Assembly (NCBI RefSeq): GCF_947494055.1
Contig: NZ_CANLTR010000011.1
Location: 58,686-122,685, forward strand
Reading direction: 5' to 3'
DNA length: 64,000 nucleotides
DNA from: an uncultured Jannaschia sp.
GTDB taxonomy: Bacteria > Pseudomonadota > Alphaproteobacteria > Rhodobacterales > Rhodobacteraceae
The notes below the pieces were generated by a model. That model was not told the DNA's origin. It made no database searches and saw only the letters and a program-made list of their open reading frames with translations. Of the stretch, positions 56,328-64,000 are shown piece by piece (position 1 is the first letter of the stretch; each line of letters opens with the position of its first letter). Position numbers and translations under genes: made by a program.

Positions 56328-57659
56328 CTAGAGTTCCGTCTTGCGCTGCAGGAGCGGCATCAGGTCGCCCATGTCCGGTCCGTTATGTCGCCCCGTCAGC
56401 GCGTGGCGCAACGGCATGAAGAGTTGCTTGCCCTTGCGACCCGTCGCGGACTTCACCTCCGTCGTCCAGGCTTTCCAGGCATCGTCGGCAAAGGGGGGAT
56501 CGGGCAAAAGAGCCAAGGCCTCGCGCACGAAGTCGGCATCTTCCGCCGCGATCTTCGGCGCGGCGCCCTCCGTCATCAGGCGCCACCAATCGGCCATGTC
56601 CGCCCGCGTCCGGATGTTGTCGCGCACCACCTCCCAGAAGCGCGTCCGGTCGCCTTCGGGCACGCCGAGGGCCGCGATGTCGCCTGCGACCGCCTCGAAC
56701 GGGAGGGTCTGCAGGTAGTGTCCGGTCAGCGGGGTCAGGTCCGCGACGTCGAACTTGGTGGGCGCGCTGCCGAACTGCGAGAGGTCGAACTGCTCGGCGA
56801 GCTCCCGCGGGGTGGCGCGCAGTTCGACCGGCTGGCTCGAGCCCAGCCGCGCCATCAGCGACAGCAGGGCCATCGGCTCGATCCCCGCCTCGCGCAGGTC
56901 GTGCAGCGCCAGCGTGCCGAGACGCTTCGACAGCGCCTCGCCCTGCGGCCCGGTCAGGAGCGAATGGTGGGCGAAGGCCGGGTGGTCGTGTCCGAGCGCG
57001 GCCATGATCTGGATCTGCGTCGCCGTGTTCGTCACGTGGTCGGAGCCGCGCACGACGTGGGTGACGCCCATGTCGGTGTCGTCGACGACGCTCGCAATTG
57101 TGTAGAGGACCTGACCGTCGCCCCGGATCAGCACCGGATCGGAGACCGAGGCGGCGTCGATGCTGAGCGCACCGAGGATGCCGTCCTCCCACTCGATCCG
57201 CGCGTGGTCGAGGAGGAACCGCCAGTGGCCCGTGCGCTCGGCCCGGAGCGACTCGCGCTCCGTATCGGTCAGCCGGAGCGCGGCGCGGTCGTAGACCGGG
57301 GGCCGTCCCATGTTGAGCTGCTTCTTGCGCTTCAGGTCGAGCTCGGTCGGCGTCTCGAACGCTTCGTAGAGACGGCCGTCCCCGCGCAGCCGGTCCGCCG
57401 CGTCCATGTAGCGGTCGATCCGGGCCGATTGCCGCTCCTCCCGGTCCCAGTCGAGGCCGAGCCATTCCATGTCCCGCCGGATCGCGTCGACATATTCCTC
57501 TTTCGAGCGCTCGGGGTCGGTATCGTCGAGGCGCAGGATGAACGTCCCGCCGGCCTTGCGCGCGATCATCCAGTTCATCAGCGCGGCGCGCAGGTTCCCG
57601 ACATGCAGCCGCCCGGTCGGCGAGGGGGCGAAGCGGGTGACGGTGTTCGTGTCGGGCAT
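56328..57659 (-). CDS. gltX: glutamyl-tRNA synthetase (short form)
   Basis: A 443-residue class I synthetase charging tRNA-Glu (and in alphaproteobacteria often one of two paralogues, the other mischarging tRNA-Gln). HIGH region is FAPSPTGRLHVGNLRAAL (residues 9-26), KMSKS is ALSKRLGTLAL (about 242), and the anticodon-binding helical domain ends in GRHNGPDMGDLMPLLQRKTEL. It is short for a family of about 470. Whether it prefers tRNA-Glu or tRNA-Gln is not decided by sequence alone. Monocistronic and convergent with the kinase gene. Confidence 0.93.
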   Translation of the reverse strand: MPDTNTVTRFAPSPTGRLHVGNLRAALMNWMIARKAGGTFILRLDDTDPERSKEEYVDAIRRDMEWLGLDWDREERQSARIDRYMDAADRLRGDGRLYEAFETPTELDLKRKKQLNMGRPPVYDRAALRLTDTERESLRAERTGHWRFLLDHARIEWEDGILGALSIDAASVSDPVLIRGDGQVLYTIASVVDDTDMGVTHVVRGSDHVTNTATQIQIMAALGHDHPAFAHHSLLTGPQGEALSKRLGTLALHDLREAGIEPMALLSLMARLGSSQPVELRATPRELAEQFDLSQFGSAPTKFDVADLTPLTGHYLQTLPFEAVAGDIAALGVPEGDRTRFWEVVRDNIRTRADMADWWRLMTEGAAPKIAAEDADFVREALALLPDPPFADDAWKAWTTEVKSATGRKGKQLFMPLRHALTGRHNGPDMGDLMPLLQRKTEL

Positions 57660-57811
57660 GACGGGCTTCCTTTCGGCTTGGCGTTTGCCACCGGGGTCGG
57701 GGGCTGTCCACCCGCCGTGACGGAGGGCAGGACGGCAGGACGTGGCTTCGGGGTTGCGTCCCCCCCGCGGCGGGGCCTAGCACGGTTCCGACCCGACAGC
57801 GCGAGTTCCCG

Positions 57812-58210
57812 ATGAGCGAAACGTCTGATCTGCGCGAGGCCGCGCTTGCCGTTCGCGAGATGGCTTACGTGCCCTATAGCCGGTTCAAGGTCGGCGTGGC
57901 GATCCGTGCCGCCTCCGGCACGGTCTATCGCGGCTGCAACGTCGAGAACGTCGCCTATCCGCAGGGGACCTGCGCGGAGGCGGGCGCGATCGCGGCGATG
58001 GTCGCGGCCGGCGAGACGTCGATCGCGGAGGTCTACGTCGTCGCCGCCTCGGACCGGCCCGTGCCCTGCTGCGGCGGCTGCCGCCAGAAGCTCGCGGAGT
58101 TCGCGGGCGGCGAGGTTCCGGTGACGCTCGCCACGGTCGCCGGCGCGGAGGAGGCGACGACGATCGGTGCGCTTCTGCCCGGCGCCTTCGACGCGGGTTA
58201 CATGGCGTGA
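57812..58210 (+). CDS. cdd: cytidine deaminase
   Basis: A 132-residue tetrameric-type enzyme that converts cytidine to uridine (and deoxycytidine to deoxyuridine). The zinc/catalytic motif is QGTCAEAGAIAAM (Cys ligand and catalytic Glu), and the second pair of Cys ligands is in PVPCCGGCRQKLAEF. The ATG at 57812 opens the salvage operon. The stop overlaps the GTG start of deoA in GTGA. Confidence 0.95.
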   Translation: MSETSDLREAALAVREMAYVPYSRFKVGVAIRAASGTVYRGCNVENVAYPQGTCAEAGAIAAMVAAGETSIAEVYVVAASDRPVPCCGGCRQKLAEFAGGEVPVTLATVAGAEEATTIGALLPGAFDAGYMA

Positions 58211-59523
58211 GCGGGCCGTGCGACATTCTCGCGGACCTGCGCCACGACCGAAGGCCGGCGCCCGAGGCGCTCGCGGCGTTCGCGGAGGGGCTGGCCGACG
58301 GCTCGGTCACCGACGCGCAGGCCGGCGCCTTCGCGATGGGTGTCTGCCGCACGCCGCTCGGCGCGGCGGGCCGGGCGGCGCTGACGCGGGCGATGCGCGA
58401 CGGCGGGGAGGTCCTGCAATGGGATCTCGACGGACCGGTGGTCGACAAGCACTCCACGGGCGGCGTCGGCGATTGCACCTCGCTCGTCCTCGCCCCGGCG
58501 CTCGCCGTCTGCGGAGCCTATGTGCCGATGATCTCGGGCCGGGGGCTCGGCCATACCGGCGGCACGCTCGACAAGCTCGCCGCGATCCCCGGCTTCCGCA
58601 CGGAGATGCAGACCGACGAGTTGCAGAGCATCGTGTCCCGCGTCGGCTGCGCCATCGTGGGCGCGACGGCCGACATCGCGCCCGCGGACCGGCGGCTCTA
58701 CGCGGTGCGCGACGTGACCGGGACGGTGGAAAGCCTCGACCTGATCGTGGCGTCGATCCTGTCGAAAAAGCTGGCGGAAGGTCTGGAGGCGCTGGTCCTC
58801 GACGTGAAGTCCGGGTCCGGCGCCTTCATGCCCGATCCGAACGATGCCCGCGCGCTCGCCCGGGCGCTGGTCGAGACGGGTCAGGCGAATGGCGTGATGA
58901 CGTCGGCCATCGTCACCGACATGAGCCAGCCCGCCGCGCCCGCCTGCGGCAACGCGCTCGAAGTGATTGCCGCGATGGAGGCGCTGACCGAGCCGGGGAC
59001 GCGCCGATCGGCCCGGCTCGTGGCGTTGGTCCGCGCGCTCGGCGGCGAGGCGCTTGCGCTCGGCGGGCTGGTCGCGGACGCGGCGGCCGGGGCGGAGAAG
59101 ATCGGCGCCGCGCTTCAGAGTGGCGCGGCGGCGGAGGTGTTCGGCCGCATGGTGCAGGCGCAAGGCGGACCGTCCGATTTCCTCGAGCGCTGGCGCGACA
59201 GGTTGCCCGCGGCACCCGTCGTCGCGGAGTTGCGGGCCGAGGCGCCGGGCGTGGTCGCCGAGATCGACACGCGCGTCCTGGGCGAGGTGGTCGTCGACCT
59301 CGGCGGCGGACGGCGACGGGAGGACGACCGCATCGACCCGACGGTCGGCATCAGCCATATCGCCCAGCTCGGCACGGTCGTCACCGACACCCAGCCGCTG
59401 GCCCGCGTGCACGCCGCCGATGGCGAGGCCGCGGCCGAGGCGGCGGAGCGCGTGGCCCGCGCCATCCGGCTCGAGGGCGGCGCGGTCACGCCCCCCACGC
59501 TCATCGGCGAGACGATCCGGTGA
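58207..59523 (+). CDS. deoA: thymidine phosphorylase
   Basis: A 438-residue phosphorylase that releases thymine from thymidine (giving deoxyribose 1-phosphate). Seen: VVDKHSTGGVGDCTSLVLAP with the phosphate Lys/Ser, the SGRGLGHTGGTLDKLAAIPG segment, and IVASILSKKLAEGLEALVLD. The start is GTG, overlapping the cdd stop. The product goes to DeoB. Its stop overlaps the next GTG start in GTGA. Confidence 0.95.
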   Translation: MSGPCDILADLRHDRRPAPEALAAFAEGLADGSVTDAQAGAFAMGVCRTPLGAAGRAALTRAMRDGGEVLQWDLDGPVVDKHSTGGVGDCTSLVLAPALAVCGAYVPMISGRGLGHTGGTLDKLAAIPGFRTEMQTDELQSIVSRVGCAIVGATADIAPADRRLYAVRDVTGTVESLDLIVASILSKKLAEGLEALVLDVKSGSGAFMPDPNDARALARALVETGQANGVMTSAIVTDMSQPAAPACGNALEVIAAMEALTEPGTRRSARLVALVRALGGEALALGGLVADAAAGAEKIGAALQSGAAAEVFGRMVQAQGGPSDFLERWRDRLPAAPVVAELRAEAPGVVAEIDTRVLGEVVVDLGGGRRREDDRIDPTVGISHIAQLGTVVTDTQPLARVHAADGEAAAEAAERVARAIRLEGGAVTPPTLIGETIR

Positions 59524-60707
59524 GCCGCGCCTTCCTGGTGGTGCTCGACTCGGTCGGCTGCGGCGGCGCGCCGGATGCCGCGGATTTCGGCGACGAAGGG
59601 GCGAACACGCTCGGCCACATCGCCGCGGCCTGCGCGGCGGGGCAGGCGGAGGAGGGACGGTCCGGACCGCTCCGCCTGCCCAATCTCGACCGGCTCGGCC
59701 TCGGCGCGGCAATCCGGCTGGCCTCGGGCGTCGAGACGCCGGGCCTCGCGGCGGAGCCCGAGGGGCTGTGGGGCGCGGCCACCGAAATCAGCCGGGGGAA
59801 GGACACGCCCTCGGGGCACTGGGAGCTCGCGGGCCTGCCGGTGCCGTGGGACTGGACGTACTTCCCGGAAACCGATCCGTGCTTTCCGCCGGACCTCGTG
59901 GACCTCGTCTGCCGGATGGCCGGGACCGACGGCATCCTCGGCAATCGCCACGCCTCCGGCACGCTCATCATCGAGGAGGAAGCGGAAGCGCATATCCGGA
60001 CCGGCTGGCCGATCTGTTACACCTCGGTCGACAGCGTCTTCCAGATCGCCGCGCACGAGGCGCATTTCGGGCTCGACCGCCTGCTCGACCTCTGCGCGGC
60101 TTTGGCCTCGACCCTGCACGAGATGCGCGTGGGGCGGGTCATCGCGCGGCCGTTCACGGGCGACGGGCCGTGGGAGCGGACGGCGAACCGCCGTGACTTC
60201 GCCATCGAACCGCCCGCGCCGACGCTCTGTGACGCGGTGTCGGGCGCGGGGCGTCAGGTGCATGCCATCGGAAAGATCGGTGACATCTTCTCCATGCGCG
60301 GCATCGACAGCGTGGCGAAGGGCAAGGACGTCCTGTTGATGGACCATCTCGCGGCTTCCGTGCGCGACATGCCCGACGGCAGCCTGACCTTCGCGAACTT
60401 CGTCGAGTTCGACGCGATCTACGGCCACCGCCGGGATGTCAGCGGCTACGCGCGTCAACTCGAATGGTTCGACGCCTGCCTGCCGCCGATCCTCGGATCG
60501 CTGCGCGAGGGCGACCTGATGGTCTGCACCGCCGACCACGGCAACGACCCGACCTGGCGTGGGTCCGATCACACGCGGGAGCGTGTGCCGGTCGTTGCGG
60601 CGGGCCTTGAAGGCGCGGCAGGGCAAATCGGCTTCGTCGACGTCGCGGCCACGATCTGCGACCATTTGGGCGTGCCCGTCGTCGGCCCGGGACGGAGCGT
60701 TCTGTGA
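59520..60707 (+). CDS. deoB: phosphopentomutase
   Basis: A 395-residue enzyme that moves the phosphate of deoxyribose 1-phosphate (or ribose 1-phosphate) to position 5. The metal-site motifs are FLVVLDSVGCGGAPDAADFGD, GKDTPSGHWELAGLP with the phosphothreonine position, IGDIFSMRGIDSV and TADHGNDPTWRGSDHTRE. The family is alkaline-phosphatase-fold. GTG start in a GTGA overlap with deoA, and a GTGA overlap into the next gene. Confidence 0.95.
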   Translation: MSRAFLVVLDSVGCGGAPDAADFGDEGANTLGHIAAACAAGQAEEGRSGPLRLPNLDRLGLGAAIRLASGVETPGLAAEPEGLWGAATEISRGKDTPSGHWELAGLPVPWDWTYFPETDPCFPPDLVDLVCRMAGTDGILGNRHASGTLIIEEEAEAHIRTGWPICYTSVDSVFQIAAHEAHFGLDRLLDLCAALASTLHEMRVGRVIARPFTGDGPWERTANRRDFAIEPPAPTLCDAVSGAGRQVHAIGKIGDIFSMRGIDSVAKGKDVLLMDHLAASVRDMPDGSLTFANFVEFDAIYGHRRDVSGYARQLEWFDACLPPILGSLREGDLMVCTADHGNDPTWRGSDHTRERVPVVAAGLEGAAGQIGFVDVAATICDHLGVPVVGPGRSVL

Positions 60708-61672
60708 GCTTCTCGCCGAAGATCGAGTTGCACCTCCATCTGGAGGGCGCCGCGCCGCCCGACTTCGTGCGACGGCTCGCGGACGAGAAGCGGGTGAACC
60801 TGAGCCGCGTCTTCGACGAGCGCGGGGCCTACAGCTACAAGGACTTCGAGGGCTTCCTTCGGACCTACGAGGCCGCGACTCAGGTCCTTCGCACCCCGGA
60901 AGATTATGCGCGGCTCACCCGGGAGGTTCTCGAACGCTCGCGCGACCAGGGGGTGATCTACACCGAGATCTTCCTCAGCCCGGACTTTTGCGGCGGCCGC
61001 GACCTGTCGGCCTGGCGCGAGTATCTGGGCGCCATCGAGGAGGCGGCGAGCGCGGTCGACGGCATCGCGATGCGCGGCATCGTCACCTGCATCCGGCATT
61101 TCGGGCCCGACAAGGCGCGGCAGACGGCGCGATGCGCCGCGGAGACCGCCGGGGCCTTCGTCACGGGCTTCGGCATGGGCGGCAACGAGGCGATGGGCAC
61201 GGCGCGCGACTTCGCCTGGGCCTTCGACTGCGCGCGCGAGGCGGGGCTCGGCCTGACCTCCCATGCCGGCGAGTTCGGCAGGCCGGCCTCGGTGCGGGAC
61301 ACGCTGGACCACTTGCGCGTGAGCCGGGTCGGGCACGGCGTCCGTGCCATCGAGGACCCGGCCCTGGTCGAGCGCCTCGCGCGGGAGGGCATCGTGCTGG
61401 AGGTCTGCCCCGGCTCCAACGTCGCGCTCGGGCTCTACGCGAAGATCGAGGCGCATCCCGTCGAACGGCTCCTGGCCGCGGGCGTGGACATCACCGTCTC
61501 GACCGACGATCCGCCGTTCTTCCACACGACGATGCGGGACGAGTACGACGCGCTCGAACGGGTCTTCGGCTGGGGAGAGGACCATTTTCGCGTCATCAAC
61601 CAGACCGCCGCCCGCGCGGCGTTCTGCGATGCGGCCACGCGCGAGGATCTGCTCAAGAGACTGGAGCCCTGA
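60704..61672 (+). CDS. add: adenosine deaminase
   Basis: A 322-residue amidohydrolase deaminating adenosine to inosine. Zinc ligands and catalytic residues: [11 protein letters not shown] (His-x-His), SHAGEFGRP (His-x2-Glu), [10 protein letters not shown] (His), and VSTDDPPFF (Asp pair). It overlaps the deoB stop with a GTG start. Purine nucleoside degradation is thereby joined to pyrimidine salvage in this operon. Related adenine-type deaminases are a small possibility. Confidence 0.93.
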   Translation: MSFSPKIELHLHLEGAAPPDFVRRLADEKRVNLSRVFDERGAYSYKDFEGFLRTYEAATQVLRTPEDYARLTREVLERSRDQGVIYTEIFLSPDFCGGRDLSAWREYLGAIEEAASAVDGIAMRGIVTCIRHFGPDKARQTARCAAETAGAFVTGFGMGGNEAMGTARDFAWAFDCAREAGLGLTSHAGEFGRPASVRDTLDHLRVSRVGHGVRAIEDPALVERLAREGIVLEVCPGSNVALGLYAKIEAHPVERLLAAGVDITVSTDDPPFFHTTMRDEYDALERVFGWGEDHFRVINQTAARAAFCDAATREDLLKRLEP

Positions 61673-61673
61673 C

Positions 61674-62303
61674 ATGGATCACCTGACCGTCGTCACGCAC
61701 CCGCTGGTGCAGCACAAGCTGAGCCTGATGCGCGACAAGGGGACGCCGACTGCCGTGTTCCGGCAGCTGCTGCGCGAGATCAGCCAGTTGCTGGCCTACG
61801 AGGTGACGCGCGACCTGCCGATGACGACGCGCGCGATAGAGACGCCGATGCAGGCGATGGACGCGCCGGTGCTGGCCGGGCGGAAGATGGCGCTGGTCTC
61901 GATCCTGCGGGCAGGGAACGGGCTGCTCGACGGTATCCTCGAACTCGTCCCCTCGGCCCGAGTGGGCTTCGTCGGCCTCTACCGCGACGAGGCGACGCTG
62001 GAGCCGGTGCAATACTACTTCAAGGTGCCCGATCAGCTCGACGAGCGCCTCGTGATCGCGGTCGATCCGATGCTGGCCACGGGCAATTCCTCCGCCGCCG
62101 CCATCGACCTCCTGAAGGCCAAGGGGGCGACGGACATCCGGTTCCTGTGCCTTCTGGCGGCGCCGGAGGGGATCGCGCGGATGAAGGCGGCCCATCCCGA
62201 CGTGCCGATCGTCACCGCGGCCGTGGACGAGCGCCTCAACGAGAGCGGCTACATCGTGCCGGGCCTGGGCGATGCCGGCGACCGGATGTTCGGAACGAAG
62301 TAG
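61674..62303 (+). CDS. upp: uracil phosphoribosyltransferase
   Basis: UPRT (209 residues) makes UMP from uracil and PRPP, salvaging the base released by the operon. Seen: [21 protein letters not shown] at the start, [14 protein letters not shown], the PRPP-binding [20 protein letters not shown], and C-terminal [14 protein letters not shown]. The ATG at 61674 lies 1 nt after the add stop. It is the last gene of the deo-type operon. Confidence 0.96.
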   Translation: MDHLTVVTHPLVQHKLSLMRDKGTPTAVFRQLLREISQLLAYEVTRDLPMTTRAIETPMQAMDAPVLAGRKMALVSILRAGNGLLDGILELVPSARVGFVGLYRDEATLEPVQYYFKVPDQLDERLVIAVDPMLATGNSSAAAIDLLKAKGATDIRFLCLLAAPEGIARMKAAHPDVPIVTAAVDERLNESGYIVPGLGDAGDRMFGTK

Positions 62304-62363
62304 GGTGTCAGGCCATTTGTCCGTTGCGACGCGGAACGCGCAAATGACGAACGGAGGCTCGAC

Positions 62364-62738
62364 ATGACCTACCTGAAATACGGCCTGACGGCCGTCGCGC
62401 TGGCTTTGGCTGCCGGCCCCGCATTGGCGCAGGTGCAGGCCGGCGGCCCGGTCGTCGTCGCCGTCACGCCGCCGCCCGGGGCGGAGCGCATCGATCCCGG
62501 GATGCCGAGCCCGTTCCTGACGGGCGGCAGATATCCCGACGGCACAATCCTCGTTCCTCCGGCGGATACGACCTTCGACTTCTCGCGGGCGCCCGCCGGT
62601 TACGAGCCGGCGTGGACGGACGGGCGGCTCAACCCCTATCGCGGGCCGCGCACGCTTCAGGGGGATGCCCAGATGCGGGGCGTCTGGACCGTCGAGACGC
62701 CGCGTCGCCAGCGACCGGTGATCCAGATCGCCCGCTGA
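62364..62738 (+). CDS. small secreted hypothetical protein
   Basis: A 124-residue exported protein. The signal peptide MTYLKYGLTAVALALAAGPALA is followed by a proline-rich mature part: VVVAVTPPPGAERIDPGMPSPF, GGRYPDGTILVPPADTTFDFS and GYEPAWTDGRLNPYRGPRT. No cysteines. The repeated short PPx turns suggest an extended, flexible periplasmic protein. GGAGG precedes the start. Not recognised. Confidence 0.7.
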   Translation: MTYLKYGLTAVALALAAGPALAQVQAGGPVVVAVTPPPGAERIDPGMPSPFLTGGRYPDGTILVPPADTTFDFSRAPAGYEPAWTDGRLNPYRGPRTLQGDAQMRGVWTVETPRRQRPVIQIAR

Positions 62739-62744
62739 GCCGGG

Positions 62745-62831
62745 TCAGGTGCGGTAGTTCGGGCTCTCGCGGGTGATCTGCACGTCGTCGAGGTGGCGCT
62801 CTTTCTGCTGATGCACTTTGTAATCATTCAT
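62745..62831 (-). CDS. 28-codon ORF coupled to the integrase gene
   Basis: A very short frame (MNDYKVHQQ...ESPNYRT) starting 5 nt after the integrase stop, with GGAG of the last integrase codon as its ribosome site. It may be a tiny protein, or the 3' end of a chromosomal gene cut by an insertion. The ending DDVQITRESPNYRT looks like the end of a globular protein. Confidence 0.35.
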   Translation of the reverse strand: MNDYKVHQQKERHLDDVQITRESPNYRT

Positions 62832-62836
62832 CTTTT

Positions 62837-63979
62837 TCACTCCGCTGCATCAGCCCGCATCAGTCGAACTCGGTCTGAGCGCAGATCTAAGCCCGTGAAC
62901 GGCTGTATGGAAGGCCACCATTCCTCGTCGAGAACGGATGCGACTTCAAGCACCGGTCCCAGTTTCCGGCGCTTGTAGAGGTCGGTTGTCGGGCTCCCGG
63001 ACTCGAAGAGTTGCCTCCTGGTCCTGGATGAGATCTCGAAGTGCCCCATGACAGCCGAGATCGCCGCATCACTCACCCGCTCGTCGAGCCAGTCGGCGTA
63101 GGTTCGGCGGATCGAATACCAGTTCACGTTGCCTTGGTCAGACTGCTCGAGGAGCTCCCGCTTCACTTGGTCAGGCGTCCGGTTCTCCTTTGCCCTGGCT
63201 ACCAATCGCTGGATGATCTGTGTCCAGTTTCGCGCGCCCTCAGCGATCGGGCCACCAGTATCATGGATGAGGTAACCATCGTCGTGTGTAGCGATCAACC
63301 TTGAGAGGATGCGCTCCATCGGCCCCGTCACAGGAACGATAGGTGTCTGCTTCCGGCGATTATTCTCGACGAAACCTTCCCCCAGGAGGTCGATTACGCC
63401 GAGGTCGAGGCGGACTTTCTTGCCGGTCATGTCTGCCACTGCGCCGATCCGACCGCCGCAGCCGAGGTCGAGCAGGAGGAGGTCGAGGATGTGAGGGCGT
63501 CGGACCGCCTCGATCAGCAAGCCCATTTCTTCGAAGGTGATGTATCGACCCTTTGGGTCGCGATCCTCCGGAGCGGTAACACCTGTTATGAAGGGGATCT
63601 TCGGCGGGTTGTGTATCGTCAGACCATCACTCTTCGCTAATGCGCACGCCGCTGCCGCGCTACCGATGATGTCTGCGATAGTGTTCGGGTGGAGACGCGG
63701 CTTGCCGTCCAACGTGAGCGTCTTGAGCTTGGACTTGGAGTTGTCGGGGCGGATCTTCCCCTCCTCCATGCCCTTCACCAGCGCGCGGAGGGCCGGACCC
63801 ATCTTGGACATCCTGACCTTCCACAGATGCGGGATGAAATAGAGATCGCGCCGGTTCTCGAGAAGCCGGAACCGTTCCTTCGCGAGGCGTTTCCGCTTGT
63901 CCTGCTCGTAGCCGATCCAAATCGTATCCGTCCGTTGTGACTGCTCTGACGGTGAGCCTCTGCTGTCGATAATGTCCAT
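62837..63979 (-). CDS. tyrosine-recombinase family integrase, possibly extending past the window
   Basis: A 380-residue protein with a C-terminal catalytic domain of the phage-integrase type: box-I-like LLLDLGCGGRIGAVADMTGKKV (Arg), NWYSIRRTYADWL (the HxxR region, here Tyr-Ser-Ile-Arg), VMGHFEISSRTRR with the GH of box II, and the terminal Tyr of TTDLYKRRKLG. The N-terminal half has RLAKERFRLLENRRDLYFIPHLW. The first Met in the window is at 63979, but the frame stays open to the edge, so the true start may be outside. Its composition is less GC-biased than the neighbours. It may be part of an integrated element lying to the right. Confidence 0.8.
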   Translation of the reverse strand: MDIIDSRGSPSEQSQRTDTIWIGYEQDKRKRLAKERFRLLENRRDLYFIPHLWKVRMSKMGPALRALVKGMEEGKIRPDNSKSKLKTLTLDGKPRLHPNTIADIIGSAAAACALAKSDGLTIHNPPKIPFITGVTAPEDRDPKGRYITFEEMGLLIEAVRRPHILDLLLLDLGCGGRIGAVADMTGKKVRLDLGVIDLLGEGFVENNRRKQTPIVPVTGPMERILSRLIATHDDGYLIHDTGGPIAEGARNWTQIIQRLVARAKENRTPDQVKRELLEQSDQGNVNWYSIRRTYADWLDERVSDAAISAVMGHFEISSRTRRQLFESGSPTTDLYKRRKLGPVLEVASVLDEEWWPSIQPFTGLDLRSDRVRLMRADAAE

Positions 63980-64000
63980 GATCGATAATGGACATCTTGA

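Overview
The window is GC-rich, densely packed chromosomal DNA of an alphaproteobacterium, most likely a Rhodobacterales (Paracoccaceae/Roseobacter-group) species. The supporting signs are the gene order cysG-DUF2849-cysI-cysH-DUF934-fpr with a divergent Lrp-type regulator, a GTTC-N7-GTTC LexA box before uvrA, a VPLPA-type C-terminal sorting signal, an infC product opening with the [12 protein letters not shown] segment, a short second GltX, and frequent ATGA/GTGA start-stop overlaps. No species can be named from the sequence alone.

Layout. 1-9 kb: 3' end of queA, a glutathione S-transferase, a small AT-richer patch with two orphan genes, an MFS transporter coupled to a DUF924 gene, lpdA, a DUF4394 protein with a VPLPA tail and a small outer-membrane barrel. 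9-13.7 kb: SOS-regulated uvrA, then about 1.7 kb of decayed DNA holding a cytochrome P450 pseudogene. 13.7-24 kb: tpiA, an ErpA/IscA-type Fe-S carrier, secreted GlpQ, an MscS channel, SufT, a second barrel, tgt, lon and a secreted MTA/SAH-nucleosidase-like enzyme. 24-30.4 kb: tRNA-Val(CAC), a histidine phosphatase, tRNA-Val(UAC) and tRNA-Asp, then a stress block (ferritin-like protein, catalase, CsoR, DUF305 protein, glutaredoxin-MauE membrane protein) closed by a second identical tRNA-Asp. 30.4-34 kb: a broken IS630-family element, infC with an AUC start, and a membrane-anchored acidic protein. 34-40.5 kb: the assimilatory sulfate/siroheme operon and its probable Lrp regulator, then sixA. 40.5-46 kb: moaA, a lipoprotein, a 36-bp tandem duplication, an M20D amidohydrolase, a second MscS channel and argE. 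46-52.7 kb: a five-gene peptide-type ABC transporter operon and a small phosphatase-fold protein. 52.9-57.7 kb: prpE overlapping a soluble hybrid histidine kinase, then gltX. 57.8-62.3 kb: the nucleoside salvage operon cdd-deoA-deoB-add-upp. The right edge holds a small secreted protein, a 28-codon ORF and a tyrosine-recombinase gene that may run out of the window.

How the parts fit. Most of the window is core metabolism arranged as tight operons. The sulfate operon is self-contained: CysG makes siroheme, CysH reduces APS (or PAPS) to sulfite, CysI reduces sulfite to sulfide, and Fpr can supply reduced ferredoxin. The deo operon degrades or salvages nucleosides to bases and sugar phosphates. 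The peptide transporter lies beside two M20 hydrolases that could process imported substrates.

The accessory signals are the tRNA-Asp-bracketed copper/oxidative-stress cassette with one CsoR operator between divergent promoters, the dead P450 region, the degenerate IS630 copy and the integrase at the right edge. No CRISPR array, rRNA operon or clearly new multi-gene system was seen. The most unusual candidate is the CsoR-controlled DUF305/glutaredoxin-MauE unit inside the duplicated tRNA-Asp pair.
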